In this document: positions 1-8,714 of the stretch, in pieces
Position numbering within the stretch: the stretch's first letter is position 1
How the letters are laid out: each line of letters opens with the position of its first letter
Assembly (NCBI RefSeq): GCF_009184905.1
Contig: NZ_WESC01000002.1
Span: 1-64,000, forward strand
Reading direction: 5' to 3'
Origin: Parvibaculum sedimenti
GTDB lineage: Bacteria > Pseudomonadota > Alphaproteobacteria > Parvibaculales > Parvibaculaceae
DNA length: 64,000 bases
The notes under the pieces: model-generated
What the model saw: only the letters and a program-made list of their open reading frames with translations
The model's database searches: none
What the model was told of the DNA's origin: nothing
Translations under genes and position numbers: made by a program

Positions 1-33
1 GATCTGCTCTTCCGTAAAACGCTGCCTCTTCAT
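1..33 (-). CDS. IS3-family transposase OrfA, N-terminal fragment (cut by window edge)
   Basis: Only the first 11 codons are present (MKRQRFTEEQI). This start matches the well-known opening of IS3-family OrfA proteins, which are small helix-turn-helix proteins expressed ahead of the OrfB integrase by programmed frameshifting. The ATG is at 31..33 on the minus strand and has a GGGAGACGG ribosome site just upstream. Nothing can be said about whether the element is intact. Confidence 0.6.
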   Translation of the reverse strand, partial: MKRQRFTEEQI

Positions 34-99
34 CGTCCGTCTCCCTTCCATAGGGCCGGACTCTAAATCCTTCTGGACGAAAATCTCAGTGGCACGTCA
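1..99 (-). mobile_element. End of an IS3-family insertion sequence (runs off the window)
   Basis: Read on the minus strand, 33..1 encodes MKRQRFTEEQI, the start typical of OrfA of IS3-family transposases, preceded by a purine-rich ribosome site (GGGAGACGG). Upstream of it, the minus strand starting at base 99 reads TGACGTGCCACTGAG followed by a GTCCAG motif, which resembles IS3-family termini that begin with TG. I therefore place the IS boundary near base 99. The other end, the orfB reading frame and the target duplication lie outside the window, so family and boundary are inferred from one end only. Confidence 0.65.
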
Positions 100-991
100 A
101 TGCCTCTAATCTCTGCTGCTGCAACGGCTCAACAGAACCCGCAAAATTGGCCACCTCGTCATTCTTGATCAAAATTGGAAGCGCATCCGCAAGTATCGGC
201 AGCGCAAGAGCTCCACAATCTTGTAGAAACCTCTCCATATCAGTTTTGAGTTGCGGCGAGTTCCATGGCGACCGCCCTTCATCCCACAAGAAAACCTGAC
301 TGCGCCATTTTATCCAGAGCGATGGCTCCAGCCTATGCGGTTCCGCACCTGCTCGGAGACGCCACAGCGGCTTATAGTCACGCGAGAAGAGAACCTTAGC
401 GCCGTCTTCCTCGACCCAATATCCGTACGGCAGGTAGAGACGCATCGGGAGAAACATCGGCGGAGGATTCTGCGGCGAAATATATTCAAAGTCGGCAACG
501 GTCCCGACGTTTTTCTCAGTAATAACCGTCGTGACGCGATCAAAGCACCGCAAAATAACGGCCTCTCCGTTTCGCCCCGGCGACCTCAATGTACCAACCG
601 CGCCGCGCATTCGTCGACCGGCGGGCGGTAGCACCGTTCGGCGCCAGCACTCCAAACGAACCTCGATCTGATCAATAAGGCTGCATGGCAGATCACCCGA
701 GAGCCTTGACTCTGCCAAGGCATATTGGGCATCGCCGTCAGGAACCCCGACTGCATTCGCCAACATGATCGTCAACGAAGCTTGGCGCTCAATGAAGTCT
801 GCCTTTGTCAATTCCTGATCCAGCAAGCTTTCGGCGCCCTGAGTATGATTTTGTTCAAAATCATACCAGTCACGATATCCACATGCTTGTGCAATGCCCT
901 TCTGCGCTACAGACAGAGAGACACTTAGGCGTTTGGAGATATGCTTCGCTGCCTTCTTGGGCCGCGTAAGATTCGGAAAAAATAGCCTCAT
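86..991 (-). CDS. Unrecognised protein with an N-terminal YRDW-type helical motif; C-terminus probably cut by the IS
   Basis: About 301 residues from the ATG at 991, chosen because AGAGG lies 6 nt upstream; a longer frame to 1072 lacks a better site. The N-terminus has a basic helical segment ending in GYRDWYDFE, like the short motif I associate with plasmid and phage proteins of unknown role. The rest has no domain I recognise, though it is rich in Trp and Pro. The last codons (T, C, H, stop) lie inside the proposed IS terminus, so the native C-terminus is probably lost. Base composition is visibly less GC-rich than the genes to the right, suggesting acquired DNA. No function is proposed. 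Confidence 0.6.
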   Translation of the reverse strand: MRLFFPNLTRPKKAAKHISKRLSVSLSVAQKGIAQACGYRDWYDFEQNHTQGAESLLDQELTKADFIERQASLTIMLANAVGVPDGDAQYALAESRLSGDLPCSLIDQIEVRLECWRRTVLPPAGRRMRGAVGTLRSPGRNGEAVILRCFDRVTTVITEKNVGTVADFEYISPQNPPPMFLPMRLYLPYGYWVEEDGAKVLFSRDYKPLWRLRAGAEPHRLEPSLWIKWRSQVFLWDEGRSPWNSPQLKTDMERFLQDCGALALPILADALPILIKNDEVANFAGSVEPLQQQRLEALTCH

Positions 992-1250
992 GGTCATCCT
1001 CTCAAGGCGCGTAACCACGGGTATGTCCACTAAACCCTGACGCGCACTCGAAAGAGAGCCACGATCAGCCAAACATCCTTGCCCCTAAGGCTTCGCCAAT
1101 GTGGACGGCGCGGGAGATGTCTCCGCTTCACACACGCTACATGACGAATGCTCAGCGTCAATACCAGTTAGAGATTTTCGGATTAGAATTTAATTTTGGT
1201 GCGGTCCGCACTACTTTGAAAAAGTGCGTAACTAAGGAAAGCCGATCCTC

Positions 1251-2021
1251 ATGGCCAAGCTTCAGATTTATCAATTCCCCGCGCTGAAGGACAATTACGG
1301 CTATCTGGTCCATGACTCCGCGACGGGCGCCACGGCGGCGATCGACACGCCCGAGGTGGCGGCGATCCTGAACGCGCTCGACACGACCGGCTGGCGGCTG
1401 ACGCATATCCTCAACACGCATCATCATTTCGACCATGCGGGCGGGAATGCCGAACTGAAGGCAAAGACCGGCTGCACGATCATCGGTCCGAAGGGCGAGA
1501 AGGATCTCATCCCCGGCATCGACCGCGCGGTCGGCGAAGGCGATATCGTAGAAGTCGGATCGGCACGCGCCCGTGTCATCGAGGTGCCGGGACATACGCG
1601 GGGTCATGTCGCCTATCACTTCGCAGATGACCATGTCGTCTTCGTCGGCGACACGCTTTTCGCCCTTGGCTGCGGGCGTCTTTTCGAGGGTACGGCCGCG
1701 CAGATGTGGACCTCGCTCGGCAAGCTCATGGCGCTACCGGACGACACGACCGTCTATTGCGCCCATGAATATACGCAGTCCAACGCCCGCTTCGCGCTGA
1801 CCGTCGAGCCGCATAATGCGGCGCTTGTCGCCCGCGCGAGCGAGATCGACGAAAAGCGGGCGCGCGGCGAATGGACCGTGCCGACCACCATTGCGCTCGA
1901 AAAGGCGACGAACCCGTTTCTCCGCGCCGCGAGCGCCGATCTTCGCGCGACCATCGGCCTGACAAACGCCGCCGACGTGGATGTCTTTGCCGAGACGCGG
2001 GCGCGCAAGGACAAGTTCTGA
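1251..2021 (+). CDS. gloB: Hydroxyacylglutathione hydrolase (glyoxalase II)
   Basis: 256 residues, the usual length for the family. It hydrolyses S-lactoylglutathione to lactate and glutathione, the second step of methylglyoxal detoxification in the cytoplasm. The metallo-beta-lactamase metal motif THHHFDH is at residues 56-62, with further metal ligands at H115 (GHTRGH), D134 (GDTLF) and H172 (AHEY). The CGRLFEG segment (141-147) and a C-terminal substrate-binding tail ending in RKDKF are typical of GloB. The next gene starts two bases after the stop, so the two are probably cotranscribed. Confidence 0.95.
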   Translation: MAKLQIYQFPALKDNYGYLVHDSATGATAAIDTPEVAAILNALDTTGWRLTHILNTHHHFDHAGGNAELKAKTGCTIIGPKGEKDLIPGIDRAVGEGDIVEVGSARARVIEVPGHTRGHVAYHFADDHVVFVGDTLFALGCGRLFEGTAAQMWTSLGKLMALPDDTTVYCAHEYTQSNARFALTVEPHNAALVARASEIDEKRARGEWTVPTTIALEKATNPFLRAASADLRATIGLTNAADVDVFAETRARKDKF

Positions 2022-2023
2022 CG

Positions 2024-2455
2024 ATGGAAATCGCCACGCTCGACGCCGACGAGATCATCCGCCTGCTCGATCTCGCGCCCCACCCGGAAGGCGGCTGGTT
2101 CCGCGAAACCTTTCGCGACCATGCGGGCGAGCGCGCCCATTCGACGGCGATCTATTATCTGCTGAAGGCGGGCGAGCGCTCGCATTGGCATCGGGTCGAT
2201 GCGGCGGAGGTCTGGCACTGGTATGCGGGCGGGCCGCTCGCCCTTTCCGTCTCGCCAGACAGCCAGTTCGCCGCTCGCCTTGTGCTCGGCCCGGACCTTG
2301 CCCAGGGCCACAGGCCGCAGCTCGTGGTGCCAGCCCGGCACTGGCAGGCGGCGGAACCGCTCGGCGCCTTCGCGCTGGTCGGCTGCACCGTTGCTCCCGG
2401 TTTCGACTTCGCGGGCTTCGAAATGGCCCAAAAAGGCTGGCGGCCCGGCGAATAG
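2024..2455 (+). CDS. DUF985 (cupin_5) family protein
   Basis: 143 residues starting at the ATG two bases after the gloB stop. The sequence has the family hallmarks: an N-terminal PHPEGGWFRET segment, then IYYLL, SHWHRVDAAEVWHWYAG with its cupin histidines, and a C-terminal LVGCTVAPGFDF(A)GFE motif. DUF985 proteins form a small single-domain cupin fold; their substrate is not established. Tight coupling to gloB suggests coexpression but not necessarily a shared pathway. Confidence 0.9.
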   Translation: MEIATLDADEIIRLLDLAPHPEGGWFRETFRDHAGERAHSTAIYYLLKAGERSHWHRVDAAEVWHWYAGGPLALSVSPDSQFAARLVLGPDLAQGHRPQLVVPARHWQAAEPLGAFALVGCTVAPGFDFAGFEMAQKGWRPGE

Positions 2456-2527
2456 GGCAGCGAAGTTTCACTTTTCCCGTTTTGGGACAATGCTAAGCTC
2501 ACCGGACCAGACCCGGGGGCGCAAACC

Positions 2528-3376
2528 TTGAAACCTCTTTTGCTGATGGCGGCTTTCCTGCTGGCCGGGCTTTCGCTCGGCCTGAGCGGGCCCGTGCGCG
2601 CGGAGGGCATCGCCTGTCCGACCGATCCACGCGCTCCGGCCCACACGCCAACCGTCGCATTGCCGACGCGGGGCGGCGCTGCCTATGGCACGATGCAATA
2701 TGCTAAGGGCCAGATGCTTGGTCCGAAGGAAATCGCCCTCACCTTCGACGACGGCCCGGACCCTAAAACGACCGAGCGTGTGCTCGACATTCTGGACCGT
2801 CATTGCATCAAGGCGACCTTCTTCATGGTCGGATGGTACGCGCATGCGCGGCCGGACCTTGTGCGCGAGGTCGCGGCGCGGGGCCACACCATTGGCACCC
2901 ATACCTGGTTCCACCCTAACAACCTGCGCCACCTGCCGAAGCCCGAGGCAAAGCGCGAAATCTCGAAAGGCTTCGCCGCCGTCGAGGCGGCGCTGGCCAG
3001 CGCCCCGCCCGCCTCGCAGGCACGGCTCGCGCCTTTCTTCCGCTTTCCGGGGCTCAACGACGAGAAGACGCTGCGCAGCTGGCTCGGCGCGCGCAACATC
3101 GCGACCGTCTCCTGTGATTTCGGCGCCGACGACTGGCTTAAGATTTCGAGCGCTCAGGTCTATAAGCGCGCGCTTGCCAATATCGATCAGGTCGGCCGCG
3201 GAATCCTCATCCTGCATGACACGAAGCCGCATACTGCGGACATGCTCTCCGACCTCATCGTAACGCTGGAAAAGCGCGGTTATCGCTTCGTGCAGCTCGT
3301 GCCCGAAAAGAACGGTCGAACGCTTGCGGCGAACGCACCCGACGCGCTGATCGGCCATCCGCATTCGCTGCAATGA
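2528..3376 (+). CDS. Secreted polysaccharide deacetylase (NodB-like, CE4)
   Basis: 282 residues. An N-terminal signal peptide of about 25 residues ends at VRA-EG, so the enzyme is probably periplasmic. The NodB domain has the first catalytic motif TFDDGPDP (72-79), the metal-binding motif HTIGTHTWFH (120-129), an FFRFPG motif and a C-terminal LILHD motif. The family hydrolyses N-acetyl groups on peptidoglycan or other amino-sugar polymers. The next gene, 10 bases downstream, encodes a peptidoglycan-peptidase-like protein, which supports a cell-wall role. The exact substrate is not predictable. Confidence 0.9.
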   Translation: MKPLLLMAAFLLAGLSLGLSGPVRAEGIACPTDPRAPAHTPTVALPTRGGAAYGTMQYAKGQMLGPKEIALTFDDGPDPKTTERVLDILDRHCIKATFFMVGWYAHARPDLVREVAARGHTIGTHTWFHPNNLRHLPKPEAKREISKGFAAVEAALASAPPASQARLAPFFRFPGLNDEKTLRSWLGARNIATVSCDFGADDWLKISSAQVYKRALANIDQVGRGILILHDTKPHTADMLSDLIVTLEKRGYRFVQLVPEKNGRTLAANAPDALIGHPHSLQ

Positions 3377-3386
3377 GGAGCGCTGC

Positions 3387-4007
3387 ATGGAAAAGCAATC
3401 CGGCCTCACGAGACGCGCGGCGCTTGCGCTGACAGTCAGCGCGGCCGGTATTATTGCCGCGCCCGCCATCGTCAAAGCCAATGCGCCCTACAAGCGCACG
3501 CTCAACATGCAGAGCCTCAATTCCGGCGAGAAGCTGAAGATCACCTATTGGGCGGATGGTGCCTACATTGACGAGGCGCGCGCGCGCATCAACTGGTTCA
3601 TGCGCGATCTACGCACCGGCGAGACGACGCCCATCCACACCGCCCTTCTCGATCTTCTATGGGAGATTGACAGCCTGACGCCGTCGAACGAGCCGCTCTA
3701 CGCCATGTCCGGCTTTCGCTCGGCGAGCACCAATGCCTGGCTTGCGGCGCATTCCGATGGTGTCGATCCTTCAAGCTTCCACATGCGCGGCATGGCTCTC
3801 GACCTGACGCAGGATTTCTCCGATCCGGAAATGATCTATCGCGTGGCGAAGAAGCTGAACAAGGGCGGCGTTGGCTTCTACCCCGTGAAGCACCCATTCG
3901 TGCATGTCGATGTCGGCCCGCCGGACACCTGGGTTTATCCGGCCCATGGCCGCCTCGATCGCGCGGAACAATATGACCGCGAGCAGGTGGAGAAGCAGAA
4001 GGGATAG
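3387..4007 (+). CDS. Tat-exported DUF882 / M15-like peptidase (YcbK-MepK type)
   Basis: 206 residues. The N-terminus has twin arginines (LTRRAALALT) followed by a hydrophobic stretch ending near AIVKANA, consistent with Tat export. The DUF882 domain carries the zinc ligands H132 and D139 (SFHMRGMALDL) and H173 (HPFVHVDVG), plus the SGFRS motif (108-112). E. coli MepK of this family cleaves peptidoglycan cross-links. It follows a polysaccharide deacetylase closely with a GAGGAG ribosome site. Cross-link cleavage here is inferred from the family. Confidence 0.88.
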   Translation: MEKQSGLTRRAALALTVSAAGIIAAPAIVKANAPYKRTLNMQSLNSGEKLKITYWADGAYIDEARARINWFMRDLRTGETTPIHTALLDLLWEIDSLTPSNEPLYAMSGFRSASTNAWLAAHSDGVDPSSFHMRGMALDLTQDFSDPEMIYRVAKKLNKGGVGFYPVKHPFVHVDVGPPDTWVYPAHGRLDRAEQYDREQVEKQKG

Positions 4008-4014
4008 GATTCGA

Positions 4015-4045
4015 CGTCATGCCCCGCATGAAGCGGGGCATGACG
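4015..4045. terminator. Perfect 13-bp hairpin between convergent genes
   Basis: CGTCATGCCCCGC (4015-4027) pairs perfectly with 4033-4045 across a 5-nt ATGAA loop. It lies between the stops of the DUF882 gene and phaB. There is no long T-tract, so it may act in both directions or be a REP-like palindrome. Confidence 0.6.
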
Positions 4046-4054
4046 CGATAAGTC

Positions 4055-4780
4055 TTATCCGGCGATGTACTGAGCGCCGTTCGCCGTGAAGGTCGCGCCC
4101 GTGATGAAGGCGGCTTTCTCATCGGCAAGGAAAACGACGCAATGCGCGATCTCTTCCGCCTTGCCCAGGCGCCCGACCGGGATCGTCGCAATGATGCTCT
4201 CGAGCACCTTGGGTGGCACGGCGGCGACCATCTCGGTGTCGATATAGCCCGGCGCGATCACATTGACTGTGATCCCCTTTTTCGCGACTTCCTGCGCCAG
4301 CGCCTTGGTAAAGCCGATGACGCCCGCCTTGGCTGCCGAATAATTCGTCTGGCCCATCTGCCCCTTCTGGCCGTTGATGGACGAGATGTTGATGATGCGC
4401 CCATAGCCGCGCTCGCGCATGCCTTCGATGAGCGGCTGGCACATGTTGAACATCGAATCGAGATCGACGCGCATGACATCGCGCCACTGCTGCGGCGTCA
4501 TCTTGTGCAGCGTCGCGTCGCGCGTGATGCCCGCATTGTTGACGACCACGTCGACCGGTCCGAGATCGGCCTCGACCTTGGCGATGCCCGCCACGCAGGC
4601 GTCGTAATCGCCGACATCCCACTTGTAGGTCCTGATGCCCGTCTCTTTCGAGAAGGCCTCCGCCGCGGCGTCGTTACCGGCGTAAATGGCGGCGACCGTA
4701 TAACCCGCCGCCTTCAGTTCGACCGAAATCGCGTGGCCAATGCCACGCGTACCGCCGGTCACAATTGCAACTTTAGCCAT
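4055..4780 (-). CDS. phaB: Acetoacetyl-CoA reductase (NADPH), PHB synthesis
   Basis: 241 residues, the normal length. It reduces acetoacetyl-CoA to (R)-3-hydroxybutyryl-CoA, the monomer for polyhydroxybutyrate. The short-chain dehydrogenase features are all present: GGTRGIG (9-15), NNAG (81-84), ISS (132-134), and the catalytic Y147 and K151 (YSAAK). C-terminal GATFTANGAQYIAG is characteristic of PhaB. It lies 113 bp downstream of phaA on the same strand, so phaA-phaB form an operon. No PHB synthase (phaC) gene is in the window. Confidence 0.95.
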   Translation of the reverse strand: MAKVAIVTGGTRGIGHAISVELKAAGYTVAAIYAGNDAAAEAFSKETGIRTYKWDVGDYDACVAGIAKVEADLGPVDVVVNNAGITRDATLHKMTPQQWRDVMRVDLDSMFNMCQPLIEGMRERGYGRIINISSINGQKGQMGQTNYSAAKAGVIGFTKALAQEVAKKGITVNVIAPGYIDTEMVAAVPPKVLESIIATIPVGRLGKAEEIAHCVVFLADEKAAFITGATFTANGAQYIAG

Positions 4781-4893
4781 CTCTCGAGAACCTCTTCCTC
4801 GCTATTCGTGACGCTTGCGACCCCCGTCGCCGCCCACGACCCTCTTCACCCCGCGATAACCATCCGTAAACGGACATTGCCGCAAATTTCGCC

Positions 4894-6084
4894 TCAGCTC
4901 CGCTCGACGCAGAGGGCAATACCCATGCCGCCGCCGATGCAGAGCGTCGCAAGGCCCTTCTTCGCGTCGCGCTTTTCCATCTCATGGAGCAGCGTGACGA
5001 GAACGCGCGCGCCGGACGCACCGATCGGATGGCCGAGAGCAATCGCGCCGCCATTGACGTTGACCTTCGACACGTCCCAGCCGAGATCCTTGTTGACGGC
5101 AAGCGCCTGCGCCGCAAAGGCCTCGTTCGCTTCGACGAGATCGAGATCGGAAACCGACCAGCCCGCCTTCTTCAGCGCCGCGCGTGCCGCGGGGATCGGG
5201 CCTGAACCCATCAACGCGGGCTCGACACCGGCCTGCGCCCAGGACACGATTTTCGCCAGAACCTTGCGGCCTTCCTTCTTCGCGCGTTCCTCACTCATCA
5301 GAACGAGAGCCGCCGCGCCGTCATTGATGCCGCTGGCATTGGCCGCCGTCACCGTGCCACCCTCTTTCTGGAAGGCAGGTTTCAGCCCCTTGATGCTTTC
5401 GAGCGTCGTGCCCGGCTTGATATATTCGTCATCGGCGACGACTGTCTCACCCTTGCGTGTCTTGATCGTGACGGGAACGATTTCGTCCTTGAAGCGGCCC
5501 GATTTCTGCGCGGCTTCGGCCTTGTTCTGCGAGGCGACGGCAAAAGCGTCCTGCTCCTCACGCGTGATCTGCCAGCGCGCGGCGACGTTTTCCGCCGTCT
5601 GGCCCATGTGATAGCCGTGGAACGCATCCCACAAGCCGTCCTTGATCATCGTGTCGACGAACTGGATATCGCCCATCTTCTGTCCCGAACGCAGATAGGC
5701 CGCGTGCTGCGCCTGGCTCATGCTTTCCTGACCGCCGGCGACCACGACCTCGCTGTCGCCATTGACGATCGCCTGATAGCCGAGCGCAACCGCGCGGAGA
5801 CCGGAACCGCAAAGCTGGTTGACGGCCCAGGCCGGCACTTCGACCGGAAGGCCCGCATTGATCGAGGCCTGACGCGCCGGGTTCTGCCCCTGCCCCGCCT
5901 GCAGGACCTGCCCCATGATGACTTCGGAAACTTGCGACTTGTCGACGCCCGCGCGCTCCAGCGCTGCACCGATGGCGATGCGGCCGAGTTCATGCGCAGG
6001 CATGCTCGAGAGAGCGCCGTTGAACGAACCGACGGGCGTGCGCGCCGCGCCGACGATGACTACACCGGTGTCGGAATTGCTCAT
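4894..6084 (-). CDS. phaA: Acetyl-CoA acetyltransferase (beta-ketothiolase), PHB synthesis
   Basis: 396 residues from the ATG at 6084; an upstream in-frame extension is not thiolase-like and was rejected. It condenses two acetyl-CoA into acetoacetyl-CoA. The nucleophile C92 lies in NQLCGSG, H352 in GHPIGASG and the second active-site cysteine C382 in LCIGGGMG. It is the first gene of phaA-phaB and is divergent from phaR, which probably controls it. A second, distinct thiolase is at 28197-29369. Confidence 0.95.
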   Translation of the reverse strand: MSNSDTGVVIVGAARTPVGSFNGALSSMPAHELGRIAIGAALERAGVDKSQVSEVIMGQVLQAGQGQNPARQASINAGLPVEVPAWAVNQLCGSGLRAVALGYQAIVNGDSEVVVAGGQESMSQAQHAAYLRSGQKMGDIQFVDTMIKDGLWDAFHGYHMGQTAENVAARWQITREEQDAFAVASQNKAEAAQKSGRFKDEIVPVTIKTRKGETVVADDEYIKPGTTLESIKGLKPAFQKEGGTVTAANASGINDGAAALVLMSEERAKKEGRKVLAKIVSWAQAGVEPALMGSGPIPAARAALKKAGWSVSDLDLVEANEAFAAQALAVNKDLGWDVSKVNVNGGAIALGHPIGASGARVLVTLLHEMEKRDAKKGLATLCIGGGMGIALCVERS

Positions 6085-6185
6085 GACTTTCCTCAGAAGT
6101 TTCTGGCCCCGGCTATGCCACATGGAGCCTTGCGGGAGATCGCTGAAGAATGCCCGAGCAAGCTCCCCCGGTAAACGGATTTCTG

Positions 6186-6218
6186 TGCAATGCAACGTGG
6201 GGACTTGCGCGTTGCAAC
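6186..6218. promoter_or_regulatory. TGC-rich repeat in the phaA-phaR divergent region (candidate PhaR sites)
   Basis: TGCAATGCAAC at 6186-6196 and the perfect palindrome GTTGCAAC at 6211-6218 lie between the divergent phaA and phaR starts. PhaR of other alphaproteobacteria is known to bind TGC-rich repeats near pha genes. The assignment here rests on position and base pattern only. Confidence 0.4.
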
Positions 6219-6350
6219 AATACCGCGTCAGAATGAGCGGCAATAAGAGGGGGACCGGGAGCATGACCGCCGAAAACGGCGCCAATACGATGTTTCCGAT
6301 CGCGCGGCTCACGCTCGGCGCGAGCTGCTATCAGTGGAGAGATTCAAACC

Positions 6351-6977
6351 GTGGCAAAAAAAACCGCCTCCACGGAAGGTGACGTCATTGTCATCAAGAA
6401 ATATGCGAACCGGCGTCTCTATAACACCGCGACGTCGAGCTATGTGACCCTCGATCATCTCTGCGAGATGGTGAAAAAGGGGCAGGATTTCGTCGTACAT
6501 GACGCCAAGACGAACGAAGACATTACGCGTTCCGTTCTCGCCCAGATCATTTTCGAAGAAGAAGGCAAGAGCGGCCAGAACCTCCTGCCCATAAAGTTCC
6601 TTCGCCAGATCATCCGCTTTTACGGCGACAGCCTCCAGGGCTTCATTCCCTCCTATCTCGAACTCAGCATGGACGCATTCTCGCGCGAGCAGGAGAAAAT
6701 GCGTTCGAAGATCGCCAGCGCCTTTACCGGCGGTCCGCGCCTCGGCCAGTTCGAAGATCAGATCCGCCAGAACTTCGCCATGTTCGACAGCGCCATGCGC
6801 ATGTTCTCGCCCTTTGCGCCGCGCACCAAGTCGCAGCGCCCTGACGAGGAGCAGACCCCGGAAGCTGCCGGAAGCGAAGCGGAGCCGACCGCAAGTGCGA
6901 GAGAGCGTGAGATCGAAGAGCTGAAGCGGCAGATGTCCGCCATGCAGGAGCAGCTCGAATCTCTCGTCAAAAAATAG
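6351..6977 (+). CDS. phaR: PHB granule-associated transcriptional regulator PhaR
   Basis: 208 residues. The N-terminal DNA-binding domain (about 12-70) carries the family signature IKKYANRRLYNTATSSYVTL, and a PHB accumulation domain follows (about 80-130, FYGDSLQGFIPSYLE). A Pro/Glu-rich linker leads to a C-terminal coiled coil (about 182-208). PhaR senses PHB: it binds granules when polymer is present and otherwise represses phasin and its own expression. Divergence from phaA, with TGC-rich repeats between them, fits regulation of the pathway here. Confidence 0.93.
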   Translation: MAKKTASTEGDVIVIKKYANRRLYNTATSSYVTLDHLCEMVKKGQDFVVHDAKTNEDITRSVLAQIIFEEEGKSGQNLLPIKFLRQIIRFYGDSLQGFIPSYLELSMDAFSREQEKMRSKIASAFTGGPRLGQFEDQIRQNFAMFDSAMRMFSPFAPRTKSQRPDEEQTPEAAGSEAEPTASAREREIEELKRQMSAMQEQLESLVKK

Positions 6978-6987
6978 ACGTCAGCGC

Positions 6988-7010
6988 CGGGCCTGAACCG
7001 ATCAGGCCCG
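6988..7010. terminator. Hairpin between phaR and the GGDEF-EAL gene
   Basis: CGGGCCTGA (6988-6996) pairs with TCAGGCCCG (7002-7010) across a 5-nt loop. It lies between two convergent genes and overlaps the stop codon of the minus-strand gene. There is no strong T-tract. Confidence 0.55.
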
Positions 7011-8714
7011 CGCGGTTGATTGTGCCGTTTGTTCCGGCAAGGTGAGCTGCGGCTCGCCGAGATAGAACCCTTGCAGATATTCGACGCCGAGGTCGCGCAG
7101 CATCGCGACTTCATCGGCATTGCTGACCCATTCGGCGACGGTGGGCAGATTGAAATTATGCGCAAGCTCCACCAGCGTCTTGACGAAGAACTGGTTGTCC
7201 CGGTTCTCGAGAAGGTTCTGCACGAAGGAACCATCGATCTTCACCAGATCGACATCGAGCGCGCGGAGATTGCGGAACGATGTATAGCCGGCGCCGAAAT
7301 CGTCGATGGCAATCAGGCAGCCCAGATCGCGAAGCTGCGAAACGAAGTCCGCCGTTTCAGCAATGTCCTGAATGGCGACCGTCTCGGTGATCTCAACTGT
7401 GAGGCGGGCTGCAAGGCTCAGGTCGGCGCGCAACTGCGCCACAAGCCCGTCGAGCCACATGCGGTCGCTTGTCGTCCGTCCCGACACGTTGAGCGCGAGC
7501 TTCACGTCGGGCCGTGCGCGCAGCGTTTCGATCGCAAGCTCCATGACGCGATAGTCGAGAAGCCCGATGAGGCCGAGCTTTTCCGCTATCGGCACGAAAT
7601 TGCCCGCCGCGATGATGCTGCCGTCCTCGCGCATGAGACGGATCAGGCATTCATAGATTTCCACTTCGCCCGACTGCGATGAGAAAATCGGCTGATAGGC
7701 GAGGCAGATGCGCCGGTCATTCAGCGCGGAGATCAGCTCGTCCGCAATGTCTATATTGCGCTGACGCGTCTTCTCGCGTTCACGCGACGGTGTGTAGACG
7801 ACATAGCTGTCGCGATGCGTCTGCTTGGCGGACATCAGTGCTTCTTCCGCATGGGCGAGCGCGGCTTCAACCGTCTGGGCATGGAAAGGCAGCGAAACGC
7901 AGCCGCCGGACATGGTTATCGCCACAGGCCCGCGCGATGTCTGAATCACCTGGTCGCGCACGGAAGCGAGCATCCGCTCCGCAATGATGGAAAGCCGCTC
8001 CGGGCTGCAATTCCTGAGCGCGACACCGAACTTGTTGCCGGAATAACGGCCCAGCGCGTCGGCCCTGCGTGAAAGGCCGCGCAACCGTTCCGCAACGCCG
8101 ACAATGACCTCATCGCCGACATCGAAACCGTAGGAATCGTTGATCCGGGCGAGATTGTCGATCGCGAGAAGCAGAAATGCGGAAGGTGCCCGCGCCTGCA
8201 CAACGACGTCGGCGAGTTCGCCCTTCAAGCGCACGCGATTGAGGAGGCCCGTGAGCTCGTCATAAGTCGACAGCCGGACGAGTTGGTCGTCGCGTACGCG
8301 GCGCTGGTCGATGGCGCGCAGCACGCCGACCGCGACTTCGGGCTTGCCTTCCGCGTCGGCGAACCAGCGGCCGCGGTCCTCGACCCAGCGCAATCCGCCG
8401 TAATCGTCCAGAAGCTGATATTCGATTTCGTAGCGCACACCCGAGCCGTTATCGCTCTCGCGCGAATACATTACCGCCTCATAGCGGCTCGCCCCTTTTT
8501 GGGACATGGAGCGGGCGCCGAAAGCGCGGCCCGTCCTGAAGCATTCCGGATTGGCGACGCCGAGCAGCGACTCGACGCCCTCGCCCCATTCGATCAGGTC
8601 ATCCTTGATGGACCAGCGGTAGGCGACGTCGCCGACGGCGCTGACGACATCGGTCGAACGCCGCGCCGGCACGTTTTCCGGCTTATGACCGGGCCTGAAA
8701 GTATCACTGTCCAC
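7002..8714 (-). CDS. PAS-GGDEF-EAL cyclic-di-GMP protein with a degenerate GGDEF motif
   Basis: 570 residues, no membrane segment. A PAS-like domain (about 25-135) is followed by a GGDEF domain (about 145-305) and an EAL domain (about 320-560). The signature GGDEF is replaced by SGNKF (225-229), so cyclase activity is unlikely. The EAL domain reads ECL (355-357) but keeps most metal and catalytic positions: N409, E441 (EITET), D471-D472 (DDFGAGYTS), K492, E528 and Q548. The usual AEGVE loop is AEWVS. It is most likely a phosphodiesterase, or a c-di-GMP sensor, whose GGDEF part is regulatory. Confidence 0.9.
   Translation of the reverse strand: MDSDTFRPGHKPENVPARRSTDVVSAVGDVAYRWSIKDDLIEWGEGVESLLGVANPECFRTGRAFGARSMSQKGASRYEAVMYSRESDNGSGVRYEIEYQLLDDYGGLRWVEDRGRWFADAEGKPEVAVGVLRAIDQRRVRDDQLVRLSTYDELTGLLNRVRLKGELADVVVQARAPSAFLLLAIDNLARINDSYGFDVGDEVIVGVAERLRGLSRRADALGRYSGNKFGVALRNCSPERLSIIAERMLASVRDQVIQTSRGPVAITMSGGCVSLPFHAQTVEAALAHAEEALMSAKQTHRDSYVVYTPSREREKTRQRNIDIADELISALNDRRICLAYQPIFSSQSGEVEIYECLIRLMREDGSIIAAGNFVPIAEKLGLIGLLDYRVMELAIETLRARPDVKLALNVSGRTTSDRMWLDGLVAQLRADLSLAARLTVEITETVAIQDIAETADFVSQLRDLGCLIAIDDFGAGYTSFRNLRALDVDLVKIDGSFVQNLLENRDNQFFVKTLVELAHNFNLPTVAEWVSNADEVAMLRDLGVEYLQGFYLGEPQLTLPEQTAQSTARA

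Noticed and set aside
4142-5611. 489-codon open frame on the plus strand
   Set aside because: It mirrors phaB and phaA on the opposite strand and has no domain.
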